The position numbers and the translations under genes were made by a program. From Peptoniphilus sp. (GTDB lineage: Bacteria; Bacillota; Clostridia; Tissierellales; Peptoniphilaceae), in contig JASBZH010000023.1 in assembly GCA_029983555.1 (NCBI GenBank), positions 1 through 20,450 on the forward strand: a stretch of 20,450 nucleotides of DNA. Direction: 5' to 3'. The stretch's first letter is position 1. Each line of letters opens with the position of its first letter. Below the pieces are notes generated by a model. The model saw only the letters and a program-made list of their open reading frames with translations, was not told where the DNA came from and did no database searches. Of this stretch, positions 7,371 through 15,185 are shown in pieces.

Positions 7371-7955
7371 ATGGCATTAGTGCCTATGGTAGTAGAACAA
7401 ACTAATAGAGGAGAAAGATCATATGACATTTACTCAAGACTTTTAAAAGATAGAATTATCTTTGCAAGTGGAGAAGTAAATGACACAATGGCAGACTTGA
7501 TTGTAGCACAATTATTATTTCTTGAATCTGTTGATCCAAATAAAGATATTCAACTTTATATAAATTCACCAGGTGGTTCTGTGAGTGCTGGATTTGCTAT
7601 ATTTGATACAATAAATTATATCAAACCAGATGTTTCTACAATTTGTATAGGTATGGCAGCTTCAATGGGAGCATTTTTACTTGCTTGTGGTACAAAGGGC
7701 AAGAGATTTGCACTTCCAAATGCGGACATTATGATTCATCAACCATCAGGTGGTGCGCAAGGTCAAGCAAGTGATATCCAAATAAACGCTGAAAAGATTT
7801 TAAAGATAAGGCATAAATTAAACGAAATTCTCGCAAACAATACTGGACAATCTCTTGAAAAAATCGAAAGAGATACAGATAGAGATTATTGGTTATCTGC
7901 AGACGAAGCTGTAGAATACGGATTGATAGACAAGGTAATTAAGAATAGAAACTGA
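7371..7955 (+). CDS. clpP: ATP-dependent Clp protease proteolytic subunit
   Basis: ClpP forms the tetradecameric serine peptidase chamber that works with ClpX and other Clp ATPases. The 194-residue sequence carries the full catalytic triad: Ser98 in GMAASMGAF, His123 in MIHQPSGG and Asp172 in DTDRDYW. The oligomerisation segment INSPGGSVSAGFAI is also present. The short N-terminal sequence ALVPMVVEQTNRGERSYDIYSRLL is the usual mature or processed start. It lies between tig and clpX, the same order as in E. coli. In Bacillus subtilis clpP is elsewhere and tig is followed directly by clpX. The 14-base gap to clpX indicates co-transcription. Confidence 0.98.
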   Translation: MALVPMVVEQTNRGERSYDIYSRLLKDRIIFASGEVNDTMADLIVAQLLFLESVDPNKDIQLYINSPGGSVSAGFAIFDTINYIKPDVSTICIGMAASMGAFLLACGTKGKRFALPNADIMIHQPSGGAQGQASDIQINAEKILKIRHKLNEILANNTGQSLEKIERDTDRDYWLSADEAVEYGLIDKVIKNRN

Positions 7956-7969
7956 TTTAGAGGTGAATT

Positions 7970-9193
7970 ATGGCCAGTACAGATGAAGTACTGAGATGTT
8001 CATTCTGTGGCAGAACTCAAAATCAAGTTAAAAGACTTATTGCAGGGCCAAATGTCAATATTTGTAATGAATGTATTGATCTTTGCAATAATATTTTAAA
8101 TGAAGAAATAGATAAAGAAGATGAAGTTAGTAATGGATTTTCTCTAAAGAAACCGGCAGAGATAAAAGAGATTTTAGACTCTTATGTAATAAAACAGGAA
8201 GATGCCAAGAAGGCTCTTTCTGTTGCTGTATATAATCACTACAAGAGAATCACTTCATCTAAAAAAACTGACTCAGATATTGAACTTCAAAAATCAAATA
8301 TATTGATGATTGGGCCAACAGGCTCAGGGAAAACTCTTTTGGCACAGACTCTAGCGAGACTTTTAAATGTTCCTTTTGCAATAGCAGATGCAACAACTTT
8401 AACTGAAGCAGGCTATGTCGGCGAAGATGTTGAAAATATCATCTTAAAGCTAATTCAAAATGCTGATTATGATATTGAAAAGGCAGAAAAGGGAATTATT
8501 TATATAGACGAAATTGACAAAATTGCTAGAAAGTCAGAAAATGTGTCTATAACTAGAGACGTAAGTGGCGAAGGTGTGCAACAAGCTCTTCTAAAAATAA
8601 TTGAAGGAACTATTGCAAATGTACCACCACAAGGTGGCAGAAAACATCCAAGCCAAGAGTTGATTCAAGTTGACACTTCAAATATTTTATTTATCGTTGG
8701 AGGTGCTTTTGACGGCATCGACAAGATTATAGAAAGTAGAGTTGCAAAATCTTCAATGGGTTTTGGCTCAAAGCTATATGACAAGGAAAAAGAAAGAGAA
8801 AATATTTTGAAGAAAGTTGAGACAGAGGACCTTTTAAAGTTTGGACTAATTCCAGAATTAATTGGACGCCTTCCTGTTACAATTACGCTTGAAGAACTTG
8901 ATGAAGAGGCATTGGTTGAAATTTTGACTAAGCCTAAAAATGCTCTAGTAAAACAATATAAAGAGCTATTAAAACTTGACGATGTCAAATTAACTTTTGA
9001 TGATGACGCACTTAAAGCTATTGCTCAAAAAGCTATTGCAAAAAAAGCTGGAGCTAGAGGACTTAGAGGTGTAATCGAAAGTACAATTATGGATATAATG
9101 TATGAAATACCATCGAGAGACGATGTCAAGGAAGTTGAAATAACAAAAGATGCAGTTGAAGGAAAATCACCTGCAAAATTAATCAAAAAATAA
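7970..9193 (+). CDS. clpX: ATP-dependent Clp protease ATP-binding subunit ClpX
   Basis: ClpX is the hexameric AAA+ unfoldase that feeds substrates into ClpP. The 407-residue protein has the N-terminal C4 zinc-binding domain (Cys10, Cys13, Cys32, Cys35), the Walker A motif GPTGSGKT (115-122), Walker B IIYIDEID (176-183) and a sensor-2 region GARGLRGVIE. The ClpP-docking tripeptide, normally [LIV]GF, reads Met-Gly-Phe (262-264) here. The start is set by AGAGGTGA just upstream of the ATG at 7970. A hairpin terminator follows the stop codon immediately and separates it from lon. Confidence 0.98.
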   Translation: MASTDEVLRCSFCGRTQNQVKRLIAGPNVNICNECIDLCNNILNEEIDKEDEVSNGFSLKKPAEIKEILDSYVIKQEDAKKALSVAVYNHYKRITSSKKTDSDIELQKSNILMIGPTGSGKTLLAQTLARLLNVPFAIADATTLTEAGYVGEDVENIILKLIQNADYDIEKAEKGIIYIDEIDKIARKSENVSITRDVSGEGVQQALLKIIEGTIANVPPQGGRKHPSQELIQVDTSNILFIVGGAFDGIDKIIESRVAKSSMGFGSKLYDKEKERENILKKVETEDLLKFGLIPELIGRLPVTITLEELDEEALVEILTKPKNALVKQYKELLKLDDVKLTFDDDALKAIAQKAIAKKAGARGLRGVIESTIMDIMYEIPSRDDVKEVEITKDAVEGKSPAKLIKK

Positions 9194-9196
9194 AGC

Positions 9197-9220
9197 GCCG
9201 TGGTCATCCACGGCCTTTTT
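9197..9220 (+). terminator. Intrinsic terminator between clpX and lon
   Basis: A perfect 7-bp GC-rich stem (GCCGTGG at 9197-9203, CCACGGC at 9208-9214) with a TCAT loop is followed by CTTTTT. It starts three bases after the clpX stop codon, and its T-run adjoins the lon ribosome binding site. No promoter fits between it and lon, so it may act as a partial terminator or attenuator. Confidence 0.85.
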
Positions 9221-9235
9221 AAAAGGAATGTTTAG

Positions 9236-11566
9236 ATGGAAAAAATTAAATTGCCTCTCATTCCACTTCGAAATATGGTTGTGTTTCCGCACATGGTCAC
9301 ACATTTCGACTGTGGCAGAGAGATATCGATTAATGCAATAGAAAAGGCCGAGATGGCCGATTCAAAAGTATTTTTAGTTGCACAAATAGATTTTACTGTA
9401 GATGACCCAAAAGAAGAAGACATTTATGAAATTGGAACGATTGGAACAATAAAACAGATTTTAAAACTTCCAGGTGGAATTGTAAGGGTTTTAGTCGAAG
9501 GAGAAGAGAGAGCAAAAATTAAAGGCATAGAATTTGACGAAGATTTAATTTCTGCTGAGCTTACAACTTTTGACGAGGACTCACTTAACTATAACGACAG
9601 TGAAAATCTTGAGGCAGCACTTAGACTTGCAGTTTCAGATATAGAAAAGTATGCGACTCTTGACGACAAGTTGTTGCCAGGACTTTTGTCTAATTTAATG
9701 GATACAGACGATCCGTCAAGATTTATCGACACAGTTGTTGGATATTTAAATTTGAAATTAGAGGATCATCAAAAGATTCTTGAAACTGTAGATGTCTACG
9801 ACAGAGTAGTCGCTTTTCACGAGATAATGAAAAGGGAGATCGAAGTTCTTTCAATTGAAAAAGAAATCGAAGACGAAGTAAAACAAAAGCTCGACAAAGT
9901 TCAAAAAGAATATTATTTAAAAGAACAGCTTAAAGTTATAAGAAAAGAACTTGGCGACGGACAAGATGAGACTGACACTGCACAGAGTTATATTGAAAAA
10001 ATAAATGAAAAAGATTTGCCAGAAGAAGTTAGAGACAAGGCACTAAAAGAAGCAAATAAGTTAGAATCTATTAACTCGCAGTCTCCAGACTATTCAGTTT
10101 TAATTAACTATCTCGATTGGATTTTAGACTTGCCTTGGAACGAATCTTCTGATAAAAAAGTTGATGTTTCTTATGCGAGAAAAGTTCTTGACAAGGACCA
10201 CTACGGACTTAAATCTGTTAAAGAGAGAATTCTCGAATTTATTGCAGTTAGAAAACTAGCAGAGGATAACTTAAAGGGACCAATACTTTGCTTAGTTGGG
10301 CCTCCTGGAGTTGGAAAGACGTCAATTGCACAGTCAATTGCAAAATCTTTAAATAAAGAATTTGTGAGAATGAGCCTTGGTGGAATCACTGACGAATCTG
10401 AAATTAGAGGTCACAGGAGAACTTATGTTGGGGCACTTCCTGGAAGAATAATTACACTAATTAAAAAAGCTGGAGAAAACGACCCAGTACTTTTATTTGA
10501 TGAGATTGATAAAGTTGGAAATGACTACAAGGGCGATCCTGCCAGTGGACTTTTAGAAGTTCTTGACCCAGAACAAAATAATACATTTACAGATAGGTAT
10601 TTGGAACTTCCATTTGACCTTTCAAATGTATTTTTTATCGCAACAGCCAATACCACTTCAACAATTCCAAGACCTCTACTCGACAGAATGGAGATAATTG
10701 AAGTTGGTGGATATACCCCAAGCGAAAAATTTAATATAGCAAAAAAATTCTTGCTTCCTAAGCAGATGAAAGAAAATGGGCTTGAAGACAAAAATGTAAG
10801 CATATCTGATAGGGCTATTAAAGATATAATTGATTACTACACTAGAGAGTCTGGTGTCAGGGGACTTGAAAAGGAAATTTCAAAAATTGCCAGAAAAGCA
10901 GCCCTTGAGATTATAGAAAATGAAGCTGCAAAAGTTTCTGTAAGCACTAGAAATATCGAAAAATATTTAGGTGAAAAGAAATACACAATAGATCAAAGGG
11001 ACCAACAAGATCAAATTGGATCTGTAAATGGACTTGCTTGGACAGAAGTCGGCGGGACAACTTTAAATATAGAGACTACAGTTATGGATGGAAAAGGAAA
11101 TCTAAAGCTCACAGGTTCACTTGGTGATGTAATGAAAGAATCAGCAAGTGCTGCAATTTCATATATTGCATCAAATGCAAAAGAATTTGGAATTGATCCA
11201 AGTTTTAGAACGAAAAGAGACATTCACATTCACGTTCCCGAAGGCGCAGTGCCAAAGGATGGGCCATCTGCTGGAATTACAATTGCAACTTCAGTATTAT
11301 CAGCATTAACACAAAAACCAGTTAAAAGTGATGTTGCAATGACTGGAGAAATAACTCTAAGGGGAAAGGTACTTCCAATCGGCGGCCTTAAAGAGAAACT
11401 TTTGGCAGCAGAAAGATTTGGAGTAAAAACTGTTTTAATTCCAGAAGAAAACAAGAGGGACCTAAAAGAAATTGAAGAAGCTGCAATCGACAAATTGGAA
11501 ATCATACCAGTATCTAACTTTAAAGAAGTTGCAAAAATTGCAATAGGTGGTTTTAATGAAGATTAA
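9236..11566 (+). CDS. lon: ATP-dependent protease Lon
   Basis: Lon is a cytoplasmic AAA+ protease that degrades misfolded and regulatory proteins. The 776-residue product has the N-terminal substrate-binding domain (about 1-205, opening KLPLIPLRNMVVFPHM), a coiled-coil linker, the AAA+ module with Walker A GPPGVGKT and Walker B LLFDEIDK, and the C-terminal peptidase domain. The catalytic dyad is Ser678 in PKDGPSAG and Lys721 in GGLKEKLLAA; the 43-residue spacing equals that of E. coli Lon (Ser679/Lys722). The length is normal. The ribosome binding site AAAAGGA (9220-9226) partly overlaps the T-run of the upstream terminator. Its last bases overlap the engB start, so lon and engB are translationally coupled. 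Confidence 0.98.
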   Translation: MEKIKLPLIPLRNMVVFPHMVTHFDCGREISINAIEKAEMADSKVFLVAQIDFTVDDPKEEDIYEIGTIGTIKQILKLPGGIVRVLVEGEERAKIKGIEFDEDLISAELTTFDEDSLNYNDSENLEAALRLAVSDIEKYATLDDKLLPGLLSNLMDTDDPSRFIDTVVGYLNLKLEDHQKILETVDVYDRVVAFHEIMKREIEVLSIEKEIEDEVKQKLDKVQKEYYLKEQLKVIRKELGDGQDETDTAQSYIEKINEKDLPEEVRDKALKEANKLESINSQSPDYSVLINYLDWILDLPWNESSDKKVDVSYARKVLDKDHYGLKSVKERILEFIAVRKLAEDNLKGPILCLVGPPGVGKTSIAQSIAKSLNKEFVRMSLGGITDESEIRGHRRTYVGALPGRIITLIKKAGENDPVLLFDEIDKVGNDYKGDPASGLLEVLDPEQNNTFTDRYLELPFDLSNVFFIATANTTSTIPRPLLDRMEIIEVGGYTPSEKFNIAKKFLLPKQMKENGLEDKNVSISDRAIKDIIDYYTRESGVRGLEKEISKIARKAALEIIENEAAKVSVSTRNIEKYLGEKKYTIDQRDQQDQIGSVNGLAWTEVGGTTLNIETTVMDGKGNLKLTGSLGDVMKESASAAISYIASNAKEFGIDPSFRTKRDIHIHVPEGAVPKDGPSAGITIATSVLSALTQKPVKSDVAMTGEITLRGKVLPIGGLKEKLLAAERFGVKTVLIPEENKRDLKEIEEAAIDKLEIIPVSNFKEVAKIAIGGFNED

Positions 11567-12158
11567 AAAATCAGAACTCGAAAGAGTTGCAGTTAAAAAA
11601 GAACAGTATCCCAATGAAGATAAAGTCGAAATCGCATTTGCAGGGCGTTCAAATGTTGGCAAATCATCTTTTATAAATGCAATGCTTAGGAGAAAAAATT
11701 TGGCCAGAACTTCATCCACACCGGGAAAGACTAGAACGATAAATTTTTATAACGTAAACGACAAATTTAGACTCGTGGATCTTCCTGGGTACGGATATGC
11801 GAGAGTTTCAAAGACGGAAAAAGAAAAGTGGGCTGGCATAATAAATGAATATTTAGAAACTCGCGAAAACTTAATTGAAGCCATTCTATTGGTGGACATA
11901 AGACACGAACCGACAGATCTTGACAAGCAGATGTATGAATATATATTGGATCTTGGATTTTCTGGAATAGTAATTGCAACTAAGAAAGACAAAATAAAAA
12001 AATCTCAGGAAAATAAACAAGTAGATGCCATAGCAAAAAAGTTAGAGATGCCCTCAAAGGACAATATAATAACATTCTCATCAGAGAAAAAAGATATGGT
12101 AGATGAAATGTGGTATATTTTTAACGATATGATAAAATTTCATAAAGAAAGCGAATAA
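11556..12158 (+). CDS. engB: Ribosome biogenesis GTP-binding protein EngB/YsxC
   Basis: An essential-type TRAFAC GTPase needed for large ribosomal subunit assembly. The 200-residue protein shows G1 GRSNVGKSSF (30-39), the G2 region TPGKTRTINF (55-64), G3 DLPGYGYA (75-82) and G4 TKKDK (142-146), with the expected single G-domain length. The ATG at 11556 lies inside the end of lon (11-base overlap) and is preceded by AGGTGG at 11543-11548; a reading from GTG 11547 would add three residues and leaves no room for a binding site. The lon-engB order matches lonA-ysxC of Bacillus. A strong terminator follows about 60 bases downstream. Confidence 0.96.
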   Translation: MKIKKSELERVAVKKEQYPNEDKVEIAFAGRSNVGKSSFINAMLRRKNLARTSSTPGKTRTINFYNVNDKFRLVDLPGYGYARVSKTEKEKWAGIINEYLETRENLIEAILLVDIRHEPTDLDKQMYEYILDLGFSGIVIATKKDKIKKSQENKQVDAIAKKLEMPSKDNIITFSSEKKDMVDEMWYIFNDMIKFHKESE

Positions 12159-12219
12159 TTGTTTTACTTTTGAGTATAATTTTAAAGTTTTATCAGTAAT
12201 GTATCAAAAGTTAGCCTTT

Positions 12220-12258
12220 AACCAGAGACAAATCTTATAAATGTCTCTGGTTTTTTTA
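12220..12258 (+). terminator. Strong rho-independent terminator closing the lon-engB unit
   Basis: A perfect 11-bp stem (AACCAGAGACA at 12220-12230, TGTCTCTGGTT at 12242-12252) with an 11-base loop runs directly into a T-tract (12251-12257). It marks the end of the housekeeping cluster. Confidence 0.93.
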
Positions 12259-12396
12259 TATTTAATAAAAATATTTTATATATTATTCAATGGTATTCAT
12301 TGTCACCGAGTAATTTTATAACATGTTTAATTTCGTTAAATTTATAAAATTATTTTTACATTATCCAGATTGTATTTTAATGTAATAAAAGATATA

Positions 12397-12426
12397 TTGA
12401 CTTTTAATTAATATTTATGTTAATAT
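12397..12426 (+). promoter_or_regulatory. Promoter for the alanine-dehydrogenase-like gene
   Basis: TTGACT at 12397-12402 matches the -35 consensus in five of six positions. The best -10 is TAATAT at 12421-12426 after an 18-base spacer. The weak -10 would fit a regulated promoter. Confidence 0.5.
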
Positions 12427-12431
12427 TTAAT

Positions 12432-12453
12432 TTAATTTACTAAGGTAAATTAA
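12432..12453 (+). promoter_or_regulatory. Perfect 9-bp dyad, candidate operator
   Basis: TTAATTTAC, four bases (TAAG), then GTAAATTAA form a perfect inverted repeat, placed five bases after the -10 and 13 bases before the ribosome binding site. The position fits a repressor-binding operator at the transcription start. An RNA hairpin in the leader is the alternative. No regulator gene lies next to it. Confidence 0.5.
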
Positions 12454-12478
12454 TACAACATATTTTGAGGTGAAGAAA

Positions 12479-13642
12479 ATGAAATTCGGCGTTTTAAAAG
12501 ATATAAAAGATGGCGAGTTTAGAGTAATGGTTACTCCAACAGAGGTAAATTTACTTAAAAATGATGGGCATGATGTTTATGTTCAATCAAAAGCAGGAGA
12601 AGGTTCTGGATTTTATGACAAAGATTATGAAAAAGAGGGCGCAGTTATTGTAGATTCTATGGAAGAGATATATTCTAACTGCGACATGGTAGTTAAAGTA
12701 AAGGAAATTGAACCTGTAGAATATGACTTAATTAGAGAAAATCAAATTATTTATACTTGCATTCACCCGGCAGCTCACAATGAAGAGGTAGAAGCATTGC
12801 TTAAGAGTGGTTGTATTGCCTTTACAGCAGAAGATTCTCACAGATATGGATCGCCTAATTGTGAAGCAGCAGGAAAACAGGGCGCTTTGATGGGTCTTGA
12901 GTCTCTTCTTACAATTAATGGCGGCAAGGGAAAATTTGTAAGTGGACTTGGTGGAGCACCAGGAGTTAAAGCTTTGGTTCTCGGAGGTGGAACAGTTGGA
13001 AGAGCTGCAACATCTGTTCTGGCAAATCTCGGTGCATGGGTTACAGTTATGGATATTAATATAGGAACTTTAAGAGATATTAAGAGAGAATTTAATGAGA
13101 AAGTAAATACAGAAATTTCGAATAAATACAATATTAAAAAATTGCTTCCAGAGATTGATATTGTTTATAACTGCGTAAAATGGCCAAAGGATTCAAAAGA
13201 ATATTTAATAGACCGAGAAATGGTTAAGTCTATGGAAAAGGGTTCTGTAATTGTAGATATCAGTAACGACGTTGGTGCTATAGAGACATTTCATGAGACT
13301 ACTCATGAAGATCCTAGATATATTGAAGAAGGAGTTGTACATTATTGTGTCAGCAATATCCCTGGAGCTATAGCTCAATCTACTTCTATAGCTTATGCCG
13401 CATCTGCACTTCCACATTTTAGAAATATTTTGAATAGTGGAGTTAAAGAAGCTTGCGTGAAAGATGGATTTTTAAGAAGAAGTCTTACAACTTATAAGGG
13501 TTATTTAACACATGAAGAAACTAGTGCAATTCAAAATAGACCTTGGATAAAACCGGAAGATATTCTGGAAATAAGTGATAGAGAATTAGATTTTGCGCCT
13601 CCAGCAACACCAACTAGATCTAAAAATTTCGTCAAAAAATAA
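12479..13642 (+). CDS. Alanine dehydrogenase-family (Ald/PNT) NAD-dependent amino acid dehydrogenase, substrate uncertain
   Basis: A 387-residue member of the alanine dehydrogenase / pyridine nucleotide transhydrogenase family. Aligned by eye to Mycobacterium tuberculosis Ald, the catalytic residues fall at the same numbers: Arg15, Lys75 and His96. The catalytic Asp (Asp270 in M. tuberculosis) corresponds to Asp264 here (DISNDVGA). The Rossmann motif appears as VLGGGTVGRAA (168-177), followed by an acidic strand end at Asp192 (MDIN). The stretch 117-134, where true Ald enzymes have YETV and PMSEVAGR, is different here (AEDSHRYGSPNCEAAGK), so alanine may not be the substrate. Start: GAGGTG at 12467-12472 is spaced for the ATG at 12479; a GTG at 12470 overlaps that site. 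It precedes a GltS-type symporter in an apparent operon, suggesting uptake and oxidative deamination of one amino acid. Confidence 0.85.
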   Translation: MKFGVLKDIKDGEFRVMVTPTEVNLLKNDGHDVYVQSKAGEGSGFYDKDYEKEGAVIVDSMEEIYSNCDMVVKVKEIEPVEYDLIRENQIIYTCIHPAAHNEEVEALLKSGCIAFTAEDSHRYGSPNCEAAGKQGALMGLESLLTINGGKGKFVSGLGGAPGVKALVLGGGTVGRAATSVLANLGAWVTVMDINIGTLRDIKREFNEKVNTEISNKYNIKKLLPEIDIVYNCVKWPKDSKEYLIDREMVKSMEKGSVIVDISNDVGAIETFHETTHEDPRYIEEGVVHYCVSNIPGAIAQSTSIAYAASALPHFRNILNSGVKEACVKDGFLRRSLTTYKGYLTHEETSAIQNRPWIKPEDILEISDRELDFAPPATPTRSKNFVKK

Positions 13643-13679
13643 ATTTTAATAGTAAAAGTTTAGATAAAGGAGATAAAAT

Positions 13680-15041
13680 ATGGATGTACAGGCTGTTTTA
13701 CTAGATTTTTGTTTGGCGTCGTTTTTTATAGTAATAGGACAATTTTTAAGAGCAAAATTTAGTATTTTTCAAAGATTTTTTGTGCCGTCTAGCATGATAG
13801 CTGGATTTCTTGCTTTAGCTCTAGGAACGCAAGGATTAGATATACTATTCTTTTCAGAAAATATTGGTTCATATGCCGGACTTTTAATAATTATAATTTT
13901 TTCGGCAGTTGGAATTAATGGATTTAGTTTGTCTAAAAATGAAATAAGATCGGAAATAGACAGAATAGGATCTTATTTTTCTTATAAAGTATTAGCTCAA
14001 GCAATTCAATTTAGCTTTGCACCACTTCTTTCAATTTTAATAATTTCTATAATATTTCCTTATATAAATAATGGTTTTGGCTTGCTACTCGCTGCTGGAT
14101 TTTCGGGTGGACATGGCACAGCTGCAGCAGTAGGTTCTACATTTGTAAAACTCGGCGACTCCTCTGCAATGGATATAGCTATGACTTTCGCTACAATGGG
14201 ATTATTATCTGGAATATTTGGAGGATTATTTTTTATCAAGCTCGGTACAAAGAGAGGTTGGACTAAATATATAAAAAACTTTCAGTATATATCTGGCGAT
14301 TTAAAGACAGGACTTATTCCTAGGGAGAATAGAAAAAGTCTGGGTCAAGAAACTATATCTCCAATGGTTCTCGATCCAATTGCATGGCACTTGGGACTTC
14401 TTTTAATAGCTACAGGCTTAGGAATCATTTTAAATAAGTGGATTTTAACAGTTACTGGATTAGATCTTCCAACATACTTGGTTGCATTTCTTGTAGCAAT
14501 ACTAATTTTTATAATATTTAGAAAGACAACTGTCTGGAATTATGTAGATGATGATATAATAAATAGACTTTCAGGGACTGCAACAGATTACTTGGTATTT
14601 TTTGGAATAAGTTCAATAAAAATTTCAGTAGTGGTCGAGTATGCATTACCTATATTATTGCTACTATTGTTCGGAATCATTATCGTCGTTATGACATTAA
14701 TGTTCTTTGGTCGTTCAATGAATAAAGATAGTTGGTTTGAAAGAGCCATATTCGTTTTTGGATATTCAACAGGAGTATTTGCAATAGGATTTATATTGCT
14801 TAGAATAGTTGATCCACAAAATTTATCAAAAACGTTAAACGATACCGCCTTAGTGGCACCATTTACAACACCATTTGAAATGTTTGCTTGGTCAGTGGGG
14901 CCATATATGTTACTTGGCGGACAACACTGGCAATTTGTAGGATTATACTTAGCATTATTTGCAGTTTGCATAATATTAAATATAGTGTTCAAATGGTGGT
15001 GGTTTGACTTGCCACTTGATAGGGAGACAAAACTTAGATAA
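13680..15041 (+). CDS. Sodium/glutamate symporter family (GltS/ESS) transporter
   Basis: A 453-residue inner-membrane protein of the glutamate:sodium symporter (ESS) family. It has about a dozen hydrophobic segments in two halves. The characteristic re-entrant loop motif GGHGTAAA occurs at residues 143-150, and the N-terminal segment with VPSSMIAGFLAL is typical. E. coli GltS is about 400 residues; the extra length here lies in the middle loop (about 188-235) and the C-terminal half, which ends in KWWWFDLPLDRETKLR. The second half carries GGQHWQFVGLY instead of a second clean GGHGT-type loop. The start follows AAAGGAG (13667-13672) and the gap to the dehydrogenase gene is 37 bases, so they are likely co-transcribed. 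Glutamate is the family substrate, but the partner enzyme leaves the actual amino acid open. Confidence 0.88.
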   Translation: MDVQAVLLDFCLASFFIVIGQFLRAKFSIFQRFFVPSSMIAGFLALALGTQGLDILFFSENIGSYAGLLIIIIFSAVGINGFSLSKNEIRSEIDRIGSYFSYKVLAQAIQFSFAPLLSILIISIIFPYINNGFGLLLAAGFSGGHGTAAAVGSTFVKLGDSSAMDIAMTFATMGLLSGIFGGLFFIKLGTKRGWTKYIKNFQYISGDLKTGLIPRENRKSLGQETISPMVLDPIAWHLGLLLIATGLGIILNKWILTVTGLDLPTYLVAFLVAILIFIIFRKTTVWNYVDDDIINRLSGTATDYLVFFGISSIKISVVVEYALPILLLLLFGIIIVVMTLMFFGRSMNKDSWFERAIFVFGYSTGVFAIGFILLRIVDPQNLSKTLNDTALVAPFTTPFEMFAWSVGPYMLLGGQHWQFVGLYLALFAVCIILNIVFKWWWFDLPLDRETKLR

Positions 15042-15062
15042 TTAAAAGTAGTAAAATTCATA

Positions 15063-15102
15063 TTGCCCCTAATGTTATTACTAAAAATAATATTAGGGGT
15101 AA
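15063..15102. terminator. Long hairpin between the gltS-like gene and the converging pseudogene
   Basis: A 17-bp stem with two G-U pairs (15063-15079 with 15086-15102) encloses a six-base loop; the core is CCCCTAAT / ATTAGGGG. There is little T-run on either side (TATTTG rightward, a short TTTTAC leftward), so it may be a bidirectional terminator or 3'-end stabilising hairpin between convergent units. Confidence 0.6.
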
Positions 15103-15185
15103 AATATTTGGATTTATATTAATTAGTTATGAATATATTATAGTTAGTCGAATTTAAGATATATTATTTTTTGTTTTCTTTATAA

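Larger units (their letters stand above)
12159..12469. other. 311-base intergenic region between engB and the alanine-dehydrogenase-like gene
   Basis: It holds the engB terminator (12220-12258), about 140 very AT-rich bases in which I see no gene or RNA, then a promoter and a perfect dyad just before the next gene (listed separately). Confidence 0.75.

Noticed and set aside
14588..15061. 157-residue leftward reading frame opposite the gltS-like gene
   Set aside because: It lies almost wholly antisense to a clear membrane transporter gene, has no convincing ribosome binding site and its composition mirrors the antisense strand of hydrophobic codons.
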